This document shows, in pieces, positions 53,980 through 54,389 of a stretch of 54,389 bases of DNA. Each line of letters starts with the position of its first letter. Position 1 is the first letter of the stretch. The stretch spans positions 1 to 54,389 of the forward strand of contig OMVA01000101.1 in NCBI GenBank assembly GCA_900314445.1, written 5' to 3'. The position numbers and the translations under genes were made by a program. This DNA comes from an uncultured Lachnospiraceae bacterium (GTDB taxonomy: Bacteria > Bacillota > Clostridia > Lachnospirales > Lachnospiraceae). A model generated the notes under the pieces. It worked only from the letters and a program-made list of their open reading frames with translations. It did no database searches and was not told the origin of the DNA.

Positions 53980-54321
53980 TTACTGCTTCACTTCACGAAT
54001 ATACTTATGTCTGGAAAGAATCATCAGAAACTGACAAGTTCTCTCCTGCATATTGCCTTCTTCATTTGGGAAAGCCTGCACCATGGTATCCACGATTTCA
54101 TTCACAGTCTTCTTTCCGTCGACAGCCTTCCAAACCTCGCTGCCATATTTATCTAAATCGATTTTGCTCACCGCTGGGCTCTTGAAAAACTTCTGTGCCA
54201 CGCGATTGTAAAATCCCTTATTTTCAATTTTCAGTGTAATCAGTCCAGTTGACTTGGATGTCAGGAAAGTCATACCTGGAGTCTTTTCAAAAACAAATTC
54301 TAAAAAATTTCTTTTAGCCAT
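53980..54321 (-). CDS. PqqD family protein
   Basis: A 113-residue protein. The C-terminal two-thirds has the PqqD layout: LDKYGSEVWKAVDGKKTVNEIVDTMVQAFP, then a helix ending in FLMILSRHKYIREV. PqqD-like domains bind precursor peptides for radical-SAM or similar modification. No radical-SAM gene or precursor peptide is visible here, and clostridial stand-alone copies have no known job. The start at 54321 (MAKRNFLEF) has AGGA about 8 bases upstream; an alternative ATG at 54378 would add 19 residues. Confidence 0.85.
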   Translation of the reverse strand: MAKRNFLEFVFEKTPGMTFLTSKSTGLITLKIENKGFYNRVAQKFFKSPAVSKIDLDKYGSEVWKAVDGKKTVNEIVDTMVQAFPNEEGNMQERTCQFLMILSRHKYIREVKQ

Positions 54322-54351
54322 ATCGAATCCTAATTCTTTTCTAAGCAGTCC

Positions 54352-54367
54352 GGCAAATGGAATTGCC
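54352..54367. repeat. GCAAATG dyad element before the PqqD-like gene
   Basis: GGCAAATGGAATTGCC, 31-46 bases before the chosen start codon. Its position supports the shorter start, since the element would otherwise be coding. Confidence 0.65.
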
Positions 54368-54389
54368 AGCTGCAACAAACCAAACTATT

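Noticed and set aside
1..54389. tRNA, rRNA, integrase, IS or phage genes
   Set aside because: No cloverleaf T-arm motifs, rRNA segments, transposase or integrase signatures were found on either strand.

Overview
The window reads as chromosomal DNA of an anaerobic Gram-positive bacterium of the Clostridia (Bacillota), most likely a Lachnospiraceae member. Reasons: moderately AT-rich DNA, strong AGGAGG-type ribosome binding sites, rho-independent terminators throughout, an ABC/Feo/[FeFe]/Ech gene complement typical of fermentative clostridia, a DUF6062-type protein, and the class II galactose genes. The genus cannot be fixed from the sequence alone. Nearly all genes lie on the minus strand; only galK, galT, a MocR-type regulator and an ACT-domain gene are on the plus strand. 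No tRNA, rRNA, CRISPR array, IS element, prophage or plasmid function was seen.

Layout, left to right. (1) 1-2.0 kb: the first codons of an ABC ATPase and a monomeric group B [FeFe] hydrogenase with its own promoter and terminator. (2) 2.1-4.8 kb: an SsuABC/NMT1-type ABC importer. (3) 4.9-10.9 kb: a branched-chain amino-acid importer (livJ, then livHMGF) followed by a cytidylate-kinase-like gene. (4) 11.3-25.7 kb: the translation/transcription core, transcribed in the order rplJ-rplL, rpoB-rpoC, rpsL-rpsG-fusA, tuf. It is cut into four units by clear promoters and terminators: an L10 leader before rplJ, a terminator then a consensus promoter between rplL and rpoB, a consensus promoter plus hairpin before rpsL, and a separate tuf promoter. 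(5) 25.8-28.9 kb: ferrous iron uptake (feoB, two feoA, a Cys-rich small membrane protein). (6) 29.1-39.8 kb: a complete energy-converting Ech [NiFe] hydrogenase (echABCDEF) and the maturation genes hypC, hypD and hypE, with an SGNH hydrolase and a membrane-anchored GH25 lysozyme interspersed. (7) 39.9-43.3 kb: galK-galT with a structured leader or small RNA in front. (8) 43.4-54.4 kb: serine acetyltransferase plus DUF6062, a MocR regulator, a run of small or unknown genes (acylphosphatase, lipase, papain-like candidate), ACT-domain protein, DAHP synthase, PepD dipeptidase and a PqqD-like protein.

How it fits together: a fermenting anaerobe that disposes of reductant as H2 through two ferredoxin-linked hydrogenases, one soluble [FeFe] enzyme and one ion-pumping Ech enzyme. 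Ech needs Ni-Fe(CN)2CO assembly (HypCDE here; HypA, HypB and HypF must be elsewhere), and iron uptake genes lie beside it.

The most unusual signal is not a gene. A short dyad element, consensus GGCAAATGRRMTTGCC with many variants, occurs about two dozen times in intergenic DNA, usually 15-60 bases before a start codon and often inside operons. It also builds a five-copy, 32-bp-period tandem array in front of hypE. I do not recognise it as a described family. Other items worth checking: a rifampicin-region variant in rpoB, a candidate C-rich-loop small RNA before galK, hairpins placed at predicted transcription starts, and Ala/Lys/Glu-rich tails on unrelated proteins.
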